A DNA stretch of 64,000 nt from AP-15 sp963799085 (GTDB lineage: Bacteria > Pseudomonadota > Alphaproteobacteria > ATCC43930 > CGMCC-115725), in the NCBI GenBank assembly GCA_963799085.1, contig CAWCWA010000006.1, positions 186,001-250,000 on the forward strand, written 5' to 3'. The notes under the pieces were generated by a model. It had not been told where the DNA came from and did no database searches. It saw only the letters and a list, made by a program, of their open reading frames with translations. Shown piece after piece: positions 18,746 through 27,716 of this stretch (positions are counted from its first letter, which is position 1; every line of letters begins with the position of its first letter). Both the position numbers and the translations under genes were made by a program.

Positions 18746-19993
18746 TCACTCCATCCGCTCGCGGCGGCCGCCCTGGCGCGCCAGCAGAAAGCCGATGACC
18801 AGCAAATTGCCGACGTTGAACAGCACCCCCACCGCAAAGGCCGGGGCGTAAAAGCCGAAATGGTCGTAGAGGGCGCCCGCGAACCAGCCGCCAAAGGCCA
18901 TGCCCGACATTCCGGTAAAGAGCAGCGCCGGCACCCGCCACGAGGCCTCGCTTGCCGGAAACAACTCGCGCAATGCCACGACATAGGCCGGGATGATGCC
19001 GCTGAAGCCAAGCCCGTAGGCGGCTGAAACAGCGAAAAGCCCGACTTCGTCCTGGGTCACCGTGAAGGCCGCGATCGCCGCTGCCTGACAGGCCGAGGCC
19101 GCGAAGACCGCGCCGAGCCCGCCCACCCGGTCGGCGAACCAGCCCCAGAACAACCGGCTGACAAAGGCGCAGCCGAGCAGCACCGAAAGCATCGCCGCAC
19201 CCTGCGCCGCCGGAATGCCGAGATCGGAGCAAAAGGCGACCAGATGCCCCGCCGGCATCGCCATCGGCACGCAGCACAGAAAGCTCGCGGCGCACAGCAG
19301 CGCCTGCACCAGATTGGCCGGCATCCCGAGTGTTCGGCTGCGCGGCCGGGTCCTGCCGGTCGAGGCGATTGCCACGCGGCTCGGCGCGGGCGGCGGATAG
19401 AGAAACCACGCCATCGGCAGGATCGCCGCAACCACGACGACAGCATAGCAGAGCATCGTCGCTTGCCAGCCGAACTGCGTCAGCCCTTGCTGGAAAACCG
19501 TCGGCCAGATGACCCCGGCGATGTATTGCCCGGACGAGATCAGTGCAACCGCCGCGCCGCGCCGCCGGTCGAACCAGCGCGACACATAGACGACGAGAGG
19601 CGGAAAATGCGCGCTGCTGCCGAGCAGTCCGATCAGCACGGCGTGACCCAGAAATAGCGCCCAAAGATGCCCCAGGGCCGAGATCGCCAGCCCCAAGGCC
19701 GCCATGACGGCGCCAAAGATCACGACTGACCGTACCCCGATGCGGTCGGCGATCCAACCCATCAGGATGCCGCCCGACCCGGTGCCGATCCAGACTAGCG
19801 AAGCGGCCAAGGCCACCAGGGATCGCTCAGCGCCGAGTTCGGCCGCGATCGGCTTCAGCCCGACGATGAGGATCAGCGGCGCGCCGTAGGAGATCGCCAG
19901 GATGCCGGTCGTCAGCGCCGCGGCGACCCAGGAGGCGCGACTCTCGATGCTGTAGGCAGAGCGGCGGGCTTGCGCGGCGTCGGCGGCGCTCAC
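18746..19993 (-). CDS. Major facilitator superfamily transporter
   Basis: A 415-residue membrane transporter with about twelve hydrophobic helices. The MFS loop 2-3 signature is visible as GWIADRIGVRSVVIFG and repeated in the second half as GWFADRVGGLGAVF. It resembles the OFA/monocarboxylate-like group, with VSRWFDRRRGAAVALISSGQ in the fourth helix region. The substrate is unknown. The C-terminus ends in a basic tail (RQGGRRERME). It is convergent with the serine hydrolase, 13 bases apart, and has no partner gene on its own strand. Confidence 0.85.
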   Translation of the reverse strand: MSAADAAQARRSAYSIESRASWVAAALTTGILAISYGAPLILIVGLKPIAAELGAERSLVALAASLVWIGTGSGGILMGWIADRIGVRSVVIFGAVMAALGLAISALGHLWALFLGHAVLIGLLGSSAHFPPLVVYVSRWFDRRRGAAVALISSGQYIAGVIWPTVFQQGLTQFGWQATMLCYAVVVVAAILPMAWFLYPPPAPSRVAIASTGRTRPRSRTLGMPANLVQALLCAASFLCCVPMAMPAGHLVAFCSDLGIPAAQGAAMLSVLLGCAFVSRLFWGWFADRVGGLGAVFAASACQAAAIAAFTVTQDEVGLFAVSAAYGLGFSGIIPAYVVALRELFPASEASWRVPALLFTGMSGMAFGGWFAGALYDHFGFYAPAFAVGVLFNVGNLLVIGFLLARQGGRRERME

Positions 19994-20116
19994 TGCACAG
20001 GCCTTGGCCGCGCCGTTCCAGGAGCAGGCCGTTCACCAGCGGCGCGCCCGCTTCCTACACCGTGCTGCAACTTAACATCCTCCGCGAGGCTTTCGATCTG
20101 GCCCTTTATGTTCGGA

Positions 20117-21244
20117 TCAGTGTTCGAGTTTGACCTCCGCCCGGCCCTCGCCCGAGTCAGCGGCGGCCGGGGCGACCTCGGCGAGGATCTTGTCGGCCGG
20201 AATGCCGGCCTTGGTCAATGCAGCCGCAACGGCCTGCGCGCGATCAAGGGCGACGCGGTAGCTGGCCAGCTGTTCAGCGGCGCCGCTGCCAACCCCTGCA
20301 TAGCCGATGATGCGGATCCTGCCAGGGTCATGGCGAAAGGCGGCAACCATCTTGTCGATGTCCGGCTCGGCGCCAGCGCCGAGACCGGTCGACTGGCCGG
20401 CGAATTTGAACTCGCCGATTGCGGCGCTGGCGACGGGGGAAGGGTGTTTCTCGGCGCTGGCTGCCACCCCGGGGCGGGATGCCGGCTGCGCCAGCATCGG
20501 CGGTGGCGGTGGCGGCTGATATTTCGCCGTGTCGACCGCTGCCGGCAGCGGCGCTGGGGCCGGCGGGGCAGGGAGGTGCGCACTTCCGGACGGAGCGCCG
20601 GTCGGGGTCGTGGCGGCAGGCATCGTTACCTGCCGCGGCGGCGGCGGTGGTGCGCGGACAGTTTCGGGCTCCGGCGTCGAGCGCACCTGCGGCGGTTCGA
20701 GGCTCGATTCCTTTGGACCGGGTTCCGGCGGCTCGCCCGCTTTGCGAGGCCCTTGGGTCGGCGCCGCGTTTGCTTGGCCGCCTGCTGCGTCGGGTGCGGC
20801 TGGCGGCTTGGCGTTCTTGTCGGCGGGTTGGGCGGCGGGCTCGTTGGTGGGGGGCGCCGGCGGCGGTGGGGGCGGCGGCACCGGCGCCGAAATCGCCGAA
20901 AAGCCGGCGCGCAGCTTCTCGTCAGTATATTTTGCGTTGGCGCGATCGGCGATCAGACTTTGCGTCAGCTTTTCACGCTCGGCCTCGGTCATGGCCCGGG
21001 TCGGCGGCGGTGGCACGGTGGCGAGGTTAGGGTAGGCCGAGGCTTCGCCCGCCGCGAGATTCTGCGTGTTGGGCGTGGTCTCCGGATTAGGGTCGTTCTT
21101 GCTCGCTCCAGTCAGGTCGCGCCAGGTGTCGACCGGATTGCAGGCTGCAAGCCAGGAAAGGCCGCAAAGAAGCGCGAGCGCCACCGCCGCTCTCCATCGG
21201 CGCTTTTGTCCCGTCCGGGGTGAGAGGATCTTGCCGATCAACAT
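20117..21244 (-). CDS. Proline-rich lipoprotein with OmpA-like C-terminal domain
   Basis: A 375-residue protein beginning with a basic stretch and a signal ending in LAAC, a good lipobox, so lipidation at that Cys is expected. The middle 200 residues are very rich in Pro, Ala and Glu, with runs of seven or more prolines, and likely span the periplasm. The C-terminal 90 residues (FKFAGQSTGLGAGAEPDIDKMVAAFR, then IRIIGYAGVG and YRVALDRAQAVAAALTKAGI) match the OmpA/MotB peptidoglycan-binding fold. The role is probably tethering the outer membrane to the wall. No operon partners. Confidence 0.8.
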   Translation of the reverse strand: MLIGKILSPRTGQKRRWRAAVALALLCGLSWLAACNPVDTWRDLTGASKNDPNPETTPNTQNLAAGEASAYPNLATVPPPPTRAMTEAEREKLTQSLIADRANAKYTDEKLRAGFSAISAPVPPPPPPPAPPTNEPAAQPADKNAKPPAAPDAAGGQANAAPTQGPRKAGEPPEPGPKESSLEPPQVRSTPEPETVRAPPPPPRQVTMPAATTPTGAPSGSAHLPAPPAPAPLPAAVDTAKYQPPPPPPMLAQPASRPGVAASAEKHPSPVASAAIGEFKFAGQSTGLGAGAEPDIDKMVAAFRHDPGRIRIIGYAGVGSGAAEQLASYRVALDRAQAVAAALTKAGIPADKILAEVAPAAADSGEGRAEVKLEH

Positions 21245-21403
21245 GGCCTTCTATCCGAAAAGCCGGCCCTCAGCGCACGGCATTTCCCGCGGCCGCTGCG
21301 CAATCGAGGCCGCTGGTGTATTAGAACGCCAGGGGTGCGTCACCACATTTCATCAAGTCGAGGATCGGGCCGCATGCCGATCGGCCCGGCCGAGGAACTG
21401 ACG

Positions 21404-23236
21404 ATGGACGATGTCAAGCCCAGCGCCGCACGCGCGCAATCGGGGCGGGAGGAAATGCTCGAGATGTCGGCCGAGGCCGAGGAATTGTCTCGGCAATTGG
21501 CCGAGGTCGCCGAAAAGAGCCAGCATCTCGTCGCCGACTTTCTGAAGCGCCAATCCGCCGGCGAAGGTGTCGGGATGGCCAGCCCGCTCGCCATCGGTGC
21601 AGCGTTTTTCGAAATGACGGCGCGGATGATGGCCGACCCGTCCCGCCTGGTGCAGGCGCAGCTGTCGCTGTGGAACGACTACATGACGCTGTGGCAGCGC
21701 ATGGCGCAACGCTTTCTGGGCGGCGGCGATGCCGACCCGGTCATTGAGCCGCCGACGGGCGACCGGCGCTTTCGCGACGCGGCATGGAACGACAACACGC
21801 TCTTCGATTTCATCAAGCAGAGCTATCTCTTGACGGCGCGGTGGCTGCAGGGTGTGGTGCGCGACGTCGAGGGCATCGACGAGCGCACCGCGCGCAAGGT
21901 CGATTTCTACACAAGGCAATTCGTCGACGCGATCGCGCCGTCGAACTTCGTGATGACCAACCCCGAGGTCCTGCGCGCCACGATCGAAAGCCGCGGCGAG
22001 AATTTGTTCAACGGGCTCAAGAACCTGCTCGACGATCTCGAGCGCGGCAAGGGCCGGCTCGCGATCAAGATGACCGACATGGCGGCCTTCCGCCTCGGCG
22101 AGAACATTGCCGTGACGCCGGGCAAGGTCGTTTACCAGAACGATTTGATCCAACTGATCCAGTATGCGCCGACGACCGAAGCCGTCAAACGCCGCCCGCT
22201 GCTGATCATTCCGCCGTGGATCAACAAATTCTACATCCTCGACTTGCGGCCGGCCAATTCGTTCATCCGCTGGGCGGTCGGGCAAGGCCACACCGTGTTC
22301 GTAATCTCGTGGGTCAATCCTGACGAGCGCCTCGCCGCCAAGACATTCGAGGATTACATGCGCGAGGGTCCGCTCGCCGCGCTTGACGCGATGGAGGCGG
22401 CGACCGGAGAGCGGCAGGCCAACGTGATCGGCTATTGCCTCGGCGGCACGCTCCTCGCCTGCACGCTCGCCTACATGGCCGCCAAGCGCGACACGCGGAT
22501 CAGGAGCGCCACCTTTTTCGTGACAATGGTGGATTTCGCGGAGGCGGGCGAGCTCTCGGTCTTTATCGACGAGGCGCAGTTGGCGGCGCTAGAAGAGCGC
22601 ATGAACGAAAGGGGCTATCTTGAAGGCCGCGAGATGGCGACGACCTTCAACATGCTGCGCGCCAACGATTTGATCTGGTCGTTTGTCGTCAACAATTATC
22701 TCCTCGGCAAGTCGCCCTTCCCGTTCGACCTCCTTTATTGGAACGCGGATTCGACCCGCATGCCGGCGGCGATGCACAGCTTCTACCTGCGCCAGATGTA
22801 CCAGGAGAACCGATTGGTCGAGCCGGGCGGCATTACGCTTGGCGGCGTGCCGATCGATCTCGGCAAGATCAAGACTCCGGCCTTTCTGCTGTCGACGCGC
22901 GAGGACCACATCGCGCCGTGGCGTTCGACCTACGCCGCGACCCGGCTCTACAAGGGGCCGGTCAAGTTCGTGCTGTCGGCTTCCGGCCACATCGCCGGTG
23001 TCGTCAATCCGCCGGGCAGCAAATACGGCCATTGGGAGAACGACAAGAACCCGCCCACGCCCGAGGAATGGCTCGCCGCCGCCACCCAGCACAACAATTC
23101 CTGGTGGCCGAAATGGCAGCGCTGGGTCGCGCAATATGGCGGCGGCGAAGTCCCCGCTCGACAGCCCGGCGACGGCAAGCTCCTCGTGATCGAGGACGCC
23201 CCAGGCAGCTACGTCAAGGTCCGCGCCGAGGACTGA
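21404..23236 (+). CDS. phaC: Class I poly(3-hydroxyalkanoate) synthase
   Basis: A 610-residue polymerase that joins 3-hydroxyacyl-CoA units into PHA granules in the cytoplasm. It has an N-terminal region with the conserved RFRDAAWNDN block and an alpha/beta-hydrolase core. The nucleophile is Cys345 in the lipase-like box GYCLGG, the Asp lies in REDHIAPW and the His in SGHIAGVVNPP. The length is normal for class I. ATG 21404 has GAGGA 8 bases upstream; ATG 21374 is in frame but lacks a site. No phaA, phaB or phasin gene is adjacent. Confidence 0.95.
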   Translation: MDDVKPSAARAQSGREEMLEMSAEAEELSRQLAEVAEKSQHLVADFLKRQSAGEGVGMASPLAIGAAFFEMTARMMADPSRLVQAQLSLWNDYMTLWQRMAQRFLGGGDADPVIEPPTGDRRFRDAAWNDNTLFDFIKQSYLLTARWLQGVVRDVEGIDERTARKVDFYTRQFVDAIAPSNFVMTNPEVLRATIESRGENLFNGLKNLLDDLERGKGRLAIKMTDMAAFRLGENIAVTPGKVVYQNDLIQLIQYAPTTEAVKRRPLLIIPPWINKFYILDLRPANSFIRWAVGQGHTVFVISWVNPDERLAAKTFEDYMREGPLAALDAMEAATGERQANVIGYCLGGTLLACTLAYMAAKRDTRIRSATFFVTMVDFAEAGELSVFIDEAQLAALEERMNERGYLEGREMATTFNMLRANDLIWSFVVNNYLLGKSPFPFDLLYWNADSTRMPAAMHSFYLRQMYQENRLVEPGGITLGGVPIDLGKIKTPAFLLSTREDHIAPWRSTYAATRLYKGPVKFVLSASGHIAGVVNPPGSKYGHWENDKNPPTPEEWLAAATQHNNSWWPKWQRWVAQYGGGEVPARQPGDGKLLVIEDAPGSYVKVRAED

Positions 23237-23350
23237 CTTCAAGCGGTCGGGCACGCGGCGCCGCCGCGAAGCCCTCAAGCCTCTTGTAAGTTTCGCCGCC
23301 TGCCGTGTTACCCTGCCTCGGGGAACAGACAAGACGACGAAAGGCCGGTA

Positions 23351-24943
23351 ATGCGTAGCACAATTAAAATCTTGGCATTCGCTAGTGCGGTTTCCTCGCT
23401 GCTCGCGGGTCAAGCCATGGCACAGCAAAGCGGCGGGGTGCTGAAGTTCTTCCATCGCGACAGCCCGGCCAGCGCCTCGATCCACGAAGAGGCGACGATC
23501 TCCTCGGTGGCGCCGTTCATGGGCGTCTTTAACAATCTCGTATTGTTCAAACAGGACGAAAAGCAGAACCGGCTCGAATTCATTGAGCCCGAACTGGCTG
23601 AAAGCTGGTCATGGAACGAGGACCATACGCGGCTCATCTTTAAATTGAAGAAGGGGGTCAAATGGCATGACGGCAAGCCCTTCACCGCCGCCGACGTCAA
23701 ATGCACCTGGGATCTGCTGACCGGCAAATCTTCCGACGCGCTGCGGCTCAACCCGCGCAAGGCCTGGTACCGCAATCTCGACGCCATCGTCCCGGACGGC
23801 GACGACACGGTGACTTTCGTGCTGAAGCGGCCGCAGCCGGCGTTTCTGATGCTGCTCGCCACCGGCATGTCGCCGGTCTATCCCTGCCATGTGCCGGCGC
23901 GCGAGATGCGCTCGCACCCGATCGGCACGGGCCCCTTCAAATTCGTCGAGTTCAAGCGCAACGAATTCATCAAGCTTGCCAAGAACCCGGATTACTGGAA
24001 GCCGGGCCGGCCCTATCTCGACGCGATCGAGTGGACGATCATCCCGAACCGATCGACCCAGACATTGGCATTTATCGCCGGCAAGTTCGACATGACCTTT
24101 CCCTACGAGGCGACGGTGCAGTCGATGCGCGACATCAAGGCGCAGGCGCCGGACGCGATCTGCGAACTGACGCCGACGCCGGTGGCGATCAACCTTCTGG
24201 TCAATCGTGAGGCGCCGCCCTTCGACAACCCAAACATCCGCCGCGCGATGCAGCTGACGATGGACCGCAAGGCCTTTATCGACATTCTGGCCGAGGGGGA
24301 GGGGGATATCGGCGGCGCGATGCAGCCCCAGCCGGCAGGTCTGTGGGGATTGCCGCCCGAGATCCTTCGCACCTTGCCGGGCTATGGCCCCGACATCGCC
24401 GCCAACCGCGCCGAGGCGCGCAAATTGATGGAGAAGGAGGGCTACGCTCCGAACAAACGGCTGCCGGTCAAGGTGGCCACCCGCAACATCGCGCAATATC
24501 GCGACCCGGCGGTGATCCTTATCGACCAGATGAAGGAAATCTATATCGACGGCGAACTCGATACGGTCGAGACCGCCAACTGGTTCCCGAAGATCGCGCG
24601 CAAGGATTTCATGGTCGGCGCCAATCTGTCCGGGAGCGGCGTCGATGATCCGGACGCTTATTTCTTCGAGCATTACGCCTGCGGCTCGGAGCGCAACTAC
24701 ACCAACTACTGCAACCCCGAGCTCGAAAAGATGTACGAGCAGCAGTCGATCGAGCCCGACCAGGCGAAGCGCAAGAAGCTCGTCTGGGAGATCGACCGCC
24801 AGCTGACCGAGGACGGGGCGCGCCCGATCATCTACGACTACCGGCTCGGCACCTGCCATTACCCGCGCGTGCACGGGATCACCATCATGATCAACAGTAT
24901 CTTCAACGGCTGGCGGTTCGAGACCGCATGGCTCGACAAGTAG
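23351..24943 (+). CDS. ABC transporter substrate-binding protein, family 5 (peptide/nickel type)
   Basis: A 530-residue periplasmic binding protein of the DppA/OppA group (SBP_bac_5). A clear signal peptide (MRSTIKILAFASAVSSLLAGQAMA) is cleaved before QQSGG. Family blocks include PELAESWSWNEDHTRLIFKLKKGVKWHDGKPFTAADV and HPIGTGPFKFVEF. It is an orphan, with no permease or ATPase genes beside it, so it must share a transporter elsewhere or act in signalling. The ligand could be peptides or other organic molecules and is not deducible. The start has GAAAGG upstream. Confidence 0.9.
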   Translation: MRSTIKILAFASAVSSLLAGQAMAQQSGGVLKFFHRDSPASASIHEEATISSVAPFMGVFNNLVLFKQDEKQNRLEFIEPELAESWSWNEDHTRLIFKLKKGVKWHDGKPFTAADVKCTWDLLTGKSSDALRLNPRKAWYRNLDAIVPDGDDTVTFVLKRPQPAFLMLLATGMSPVYPCHVPAREMRSHPIGTGPFKFVEFKRNEFIKLAKNPDYWKPGRPYLDAIEWTIIPNRSTQTLAFIAGKFDMTFPYEATVQSMRDIKAQAPDAICELTPTPVAINLLVNREAPPFDNPNIRRAMQLTMDRKAFIDILAEGEGDIGGAMQPQPAGLWGLPPEILRTLPGYGPDIAANRAEARKLMEKEGYAPNKRLPVKVATRNIAQYRDPAVILIDQMKEIYIDGELDTVETANWFPKIARKDFMVGANLSGSGVDDPDAYFFEHYACGSERNYTNYCNPELEKMYEQQSIEPDQAKRKKLVWEIDRQLTEDGARPIIYDYRLGTCHYPRVHGITIMINSIFNGWRFETAWLDK

Positions 24944-24975
24944 CGGCGGACGAGACGGCGCCGAAGTTTTCTGAA

Positions 24976-24996
24976 TATAATGTGAACGAAATCACA
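24976..24996. promoter_or_regulatory. TATAAT-like -10 overlapped by a perfect CRP consensus
   Basis: TATAAT at 24976-24981 runs into TGTGA-ACGAAA-TCACA at 24981-24996, a perfect match to the CRP consensus TGTGA-N6-TCACA. The site lies 70 bases before the start of the wall-hydrolase-like gene. Overlap with and downstream extension from the -10 would fit repression rather than activation, if the -10 is real. Two adenylate cyclase genes lie 10 kb away. Confidence 0.5.
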
Positions 24997-25065
24997 CGTA
25001 ACTTCCCTGGATGACGCTATCCTCTGTCAGCCGGCTGATCGGTCCGGCTGAGAGGGAGGAGCAAA

Positions 25066-26449
25066 ATGCAGGAAATCATCGACGTAGCCGGCAATGTCGG
25101 AGTGCTGGCGGCTCGCCTGGCGACCGCCGGGGTCAAGACTGTCATCCGCTATTACAACCACCGCAACGTGTCATTGCCGACCAAATGCCTGACCCCGGCG
25201 GAATTGCGCGCTTTGCGCGATGCCGGCCTTATGGTCGCGGTCGTCTTCGAGCAGCGGTCGGGGGCGCCGGATCATCCCGGCGACGGCGGTCACATTGAGG
25301 ATTTCGGCGCCGAAAACGGGGTAAAAGACGCGAACCGGGCCTTGGAACTTGCCGGGCAGATGGAGCAGCCGGATGGTTCGGCAATCTATTTCGCGGTCGA
25401 TTTCGACTTCACGGCGGCTTCTGATCTCAGCCGGATCGCGGCGTATTTTGAGAACGTGAAAAATACCCTCGCCGGCAAGTACCTGGCGGGCGTTTACGGG
25501 TCGGGATTGATCGGACAACATCTGCGGAGCCATCAGCTCGTCGACCATATGTGGCTTGCCGGCGCCAGGCGCTGGTCGGGGTTCGACAATGCATTGCAAA
25601 GCGGCGCATGGAGCCTCTTTCAGCGAGATCTGGCCCAGAAATCGTCGATCGGCAATTTCCATTATGACGGCAACATCGCCAATCCGAGCTTCGACAATTT
25701 CGGCCAGTTCGGGATCGCCGCTGCTCCGCCAACCGCTGCCGCAGCGCTCTTCAAGGTGACTGCGCGGTCGGGCCTCAACCTTCGCGCCGGCCCAGAAGAA
25801 ACCTTCAAGAATCCTTCAAACTCTGCCCAACGGGACGATCGTCACCGGCAAGGCGCTCGAAGGCTCCTGGATGCAGGTCGATCTCGAAGGCGACGGACAT
25901 CTCGACGGGTTCATGTTCGCGCGCTTTCTGGCGCCGGTGTCGGGCGGGTTTCCGCTCCCCGCCCCGCCGAGCGCTCCGGGGACGCATCGGCGGCCGATCG
26001 ATGTCGCCCGCGCCGAACTCGATCTCGACGTCAAGGAAATTCCGGGCGCGCGAGACAATCCGCGGATCCTCCTATACCATTCGACAACGAGAGGAGGGGC
26101 GGCCTCCGACGAGACCGCATGGTGCTCATCCTTCGTCAACTATTGCGTCGAGCAGGCCGGGTTCCAGGGCACCGACAACAAGGGCGCGTTGTCGTGGGAA
26201 GACTGGGCGCAGGATGCGACGCGCGATCCGGCCCCCGGAGACATCCCGGTCTTCCGGCGTCGTGCCGGAAGCAAGACGGGCAGGGTCCTCGGCGGCCATG
26301 TCGGCTTTCTGGTCAGCGAGGACGAGAGCACCGGCAGGATTCAAATCCTGGGCGGCAACCAGAGCGACCGGATACGCATCTCGGCCTATCCGAGAGACGG
26401 TATGATGGGCGACACCCACTATAAGTTGTTGTCGATCCGGCGCGCCTAA
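25066..26449 (+). CDS. DUF1906 glycoside-hydrolase-like / SH3 / CHAP-like (TIGR02594-type) protein (apparent frameshift)
   Basis: About 461 residues when repaired, with three parts. Residues 1-220 match the Rv2525c-like DUF1906 TIM barrel (VIRYYNHRN, then AIYFAVDFDFTA and YLAGVYGSG), related to GH25 lysozymes. Residues 225-290 form an SH3b-like segment (KVTARSGLNLRAGPEETF; GSWMQVDLEGDGHLDGFM). The last 150 residues form an NlpC/CHAP-like domain with Cys in ETAWCSSFVNYCVEQAG and His in LGGHVGFLVSED. The frame shifts near 25800-25830. No signal peptide is present, so export would need another route or lysis. ATG 25066 has GGGAGGAG upstream. Confidence 0.75.
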
Positions 26450-26470
26450 CGTCGGTTTCGGAGAGCGTCC

Positions 26471-27239
26471 TCACTTCGCCTTCAGCGCCGCCAGCCGGTC
26501 GCCCAGACTTTGCGGGGTGGTGGGCTTGCCAGAGGCGGCGGCCATCGCGGCGGCGATGTTGGGGTCATCCTCCTCGGGCTTGGTCGGCCGCAGAAGGCGC
26601 GCCTTTTGCATCTGCGCGTCGGCCGAGGCGAGAATCCCGGGCCGCGGCGTCCTGCATTGCCTTCAATGCCACGGTAAGCCCGCTCGTCGTACTGGCGAGC
26701 CCGGCGGCGCGGCGCGCCGCATCGGCCTGACGGTCTGCCTGTTCGCGCTGCTGCCCCGCCCGCGCCATGTCCCGCCGCGCCCGCTCGAGTTCGGAACGGG
26801 CGGATTTCAGCTTTCCACCGGCCTCGGCATAGGTATTTTCGAGCATCTCCAGATAGTCCTTGGCGTCGACCTCGTCCTTCTTCTCGCGCGCTATTTCGGG
26901 GGCCATCTGTTCGAGCATCGAGACCAGGGTTTCGAGGCTCTTTTCGAGGGTCGTCTTACGCGCCGGATCGGTCTCCGCATCGACCTGACGCTGCAGCTGC
27001 TCCGCCGCCGCCATGCGCTGATTTGACAAGGCCTGGATCGCATCGGCCTCCCGCTTTTCCTTGTCGTAGCTCTGCCGCGCCAACGCGACCTCGCGGCCGA
27101 GCTCGTCTAGATGCTGCTCCATCGTGCGCAGTTCAGCCGCACTCGCCGATTGCGGGTCCCAACGCACCAACGCCTCGATCCCGGCGGAGGCGGCCTGATC
27201 CATCTTTACGCCCAACAGATTGCGCATGAACGCCAACAT
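26471..27239 (-). CDS. PspA/IM30-like coiled-coil protein, YjfJ type (apparent frameshift)
   Basis: About 255 residues when repaired, almost all predicted coiled coil, rich in Glu, Ala, Arg and Gln. It begins MLAFMRNLLGVKMDQAASAGIEAL, resembling the PspA/YjfJ start, and shows ARQSYDKEKREADA and a long heptad region to about residue 190. The frame is lost near 26630; the other frame gives ILASADAQMQKARLLRPTKPEEDDPN and ends GDRLAALKAK at 26471. PspA-family proteins bind stressed inner membrane. It is the last gene of an operon with DUF350 and DUF2491 partners, as in the E. coli yjfJ-yjfK-yjfL group. Confidence 0.78.
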
Positions 27240-27264
27240 CGCCCCTCCTCCTGCGTTGCCGACA

Positions 27265-27705
27265 TCAATTGGGCACCATCGCCGCCGCGTTCAACAGCGC
27301 CACAGCGACCTGCGCCCCGGCCAGGGTCAGCGCCGCGGCGACATTGCCCTGCTCTATCATCGCGCCGAGATTGCGCAGCAACAGCGCCACGACACCGAGT
27401 GTCACCAATTGCAGAGCCAGCGCCACAACACCCCAGACCACGATGTCGAGCAGCGCCCCGCTCGTCGCCAGCATTGCTGCCAGCGGGATCGACAACGCCA
27501 GGATCGCGCCGGCGAGCATCGTTCCGGCGGCCGCGTTGCCGGCAATCACCAATTCTTTCTCGCGAAACGGCGTCAGCCGGACATAGATCGCCACACCGAT
27601 CGCCAGCAGCAGGGCGCAGACCGCGATGTGCAGGAGCAGCCTCGGCAGGCCCTGTCCGAGTGCGGCGAGAACGGCGGCAAGTAATCCGGGCGAAGCGGTA
27701 TCCAT
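27265..27705 (-). CDS. DUF350 membrane protein, YjfL type
   Basis: A 146-residue integral membrane protein with four hydrophobic helices in two similar halves, as expected of DUF350. It has TPFREKELVIAGNAAAGTMLAGAILALSIPLAAM in the middle, the usual family core with E-L-I-x-x-G-N. ATG 27705 is chosen; the open frame extends upstream into the DUF2491 gene without similarity. The gene lies 11 bases after the DUF2491 stop and 25 bases before the PspA-like gene, so the three are one transcription unit. The function is unknown; family members cluster with envelope-stress proteins. Confidence 0.82.
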   Translation of the reverse strand: MDTASPGLLAAVLAALGQGLPRLLLHIAVCALLLAIGVAIYVRLTPFREKELVIAGNAAAGTMLAGAILALSIPLAAMLATSGALLDIVVWGVVALALQLVTLGVVALLLRNLGAMIEQGNVAAALTLAGAQVAVALLNAAAMVPN

Positions 27706-27716
27706 GGCGGCTCCAG

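Noticed and set aside
25066..26449. Prophage or phage lysis cassette
   Set aside because: The endolysin-like domains suggested it, but there are no holin, spanin, tail, capsid, integrase or terminase genes within many kilobases.
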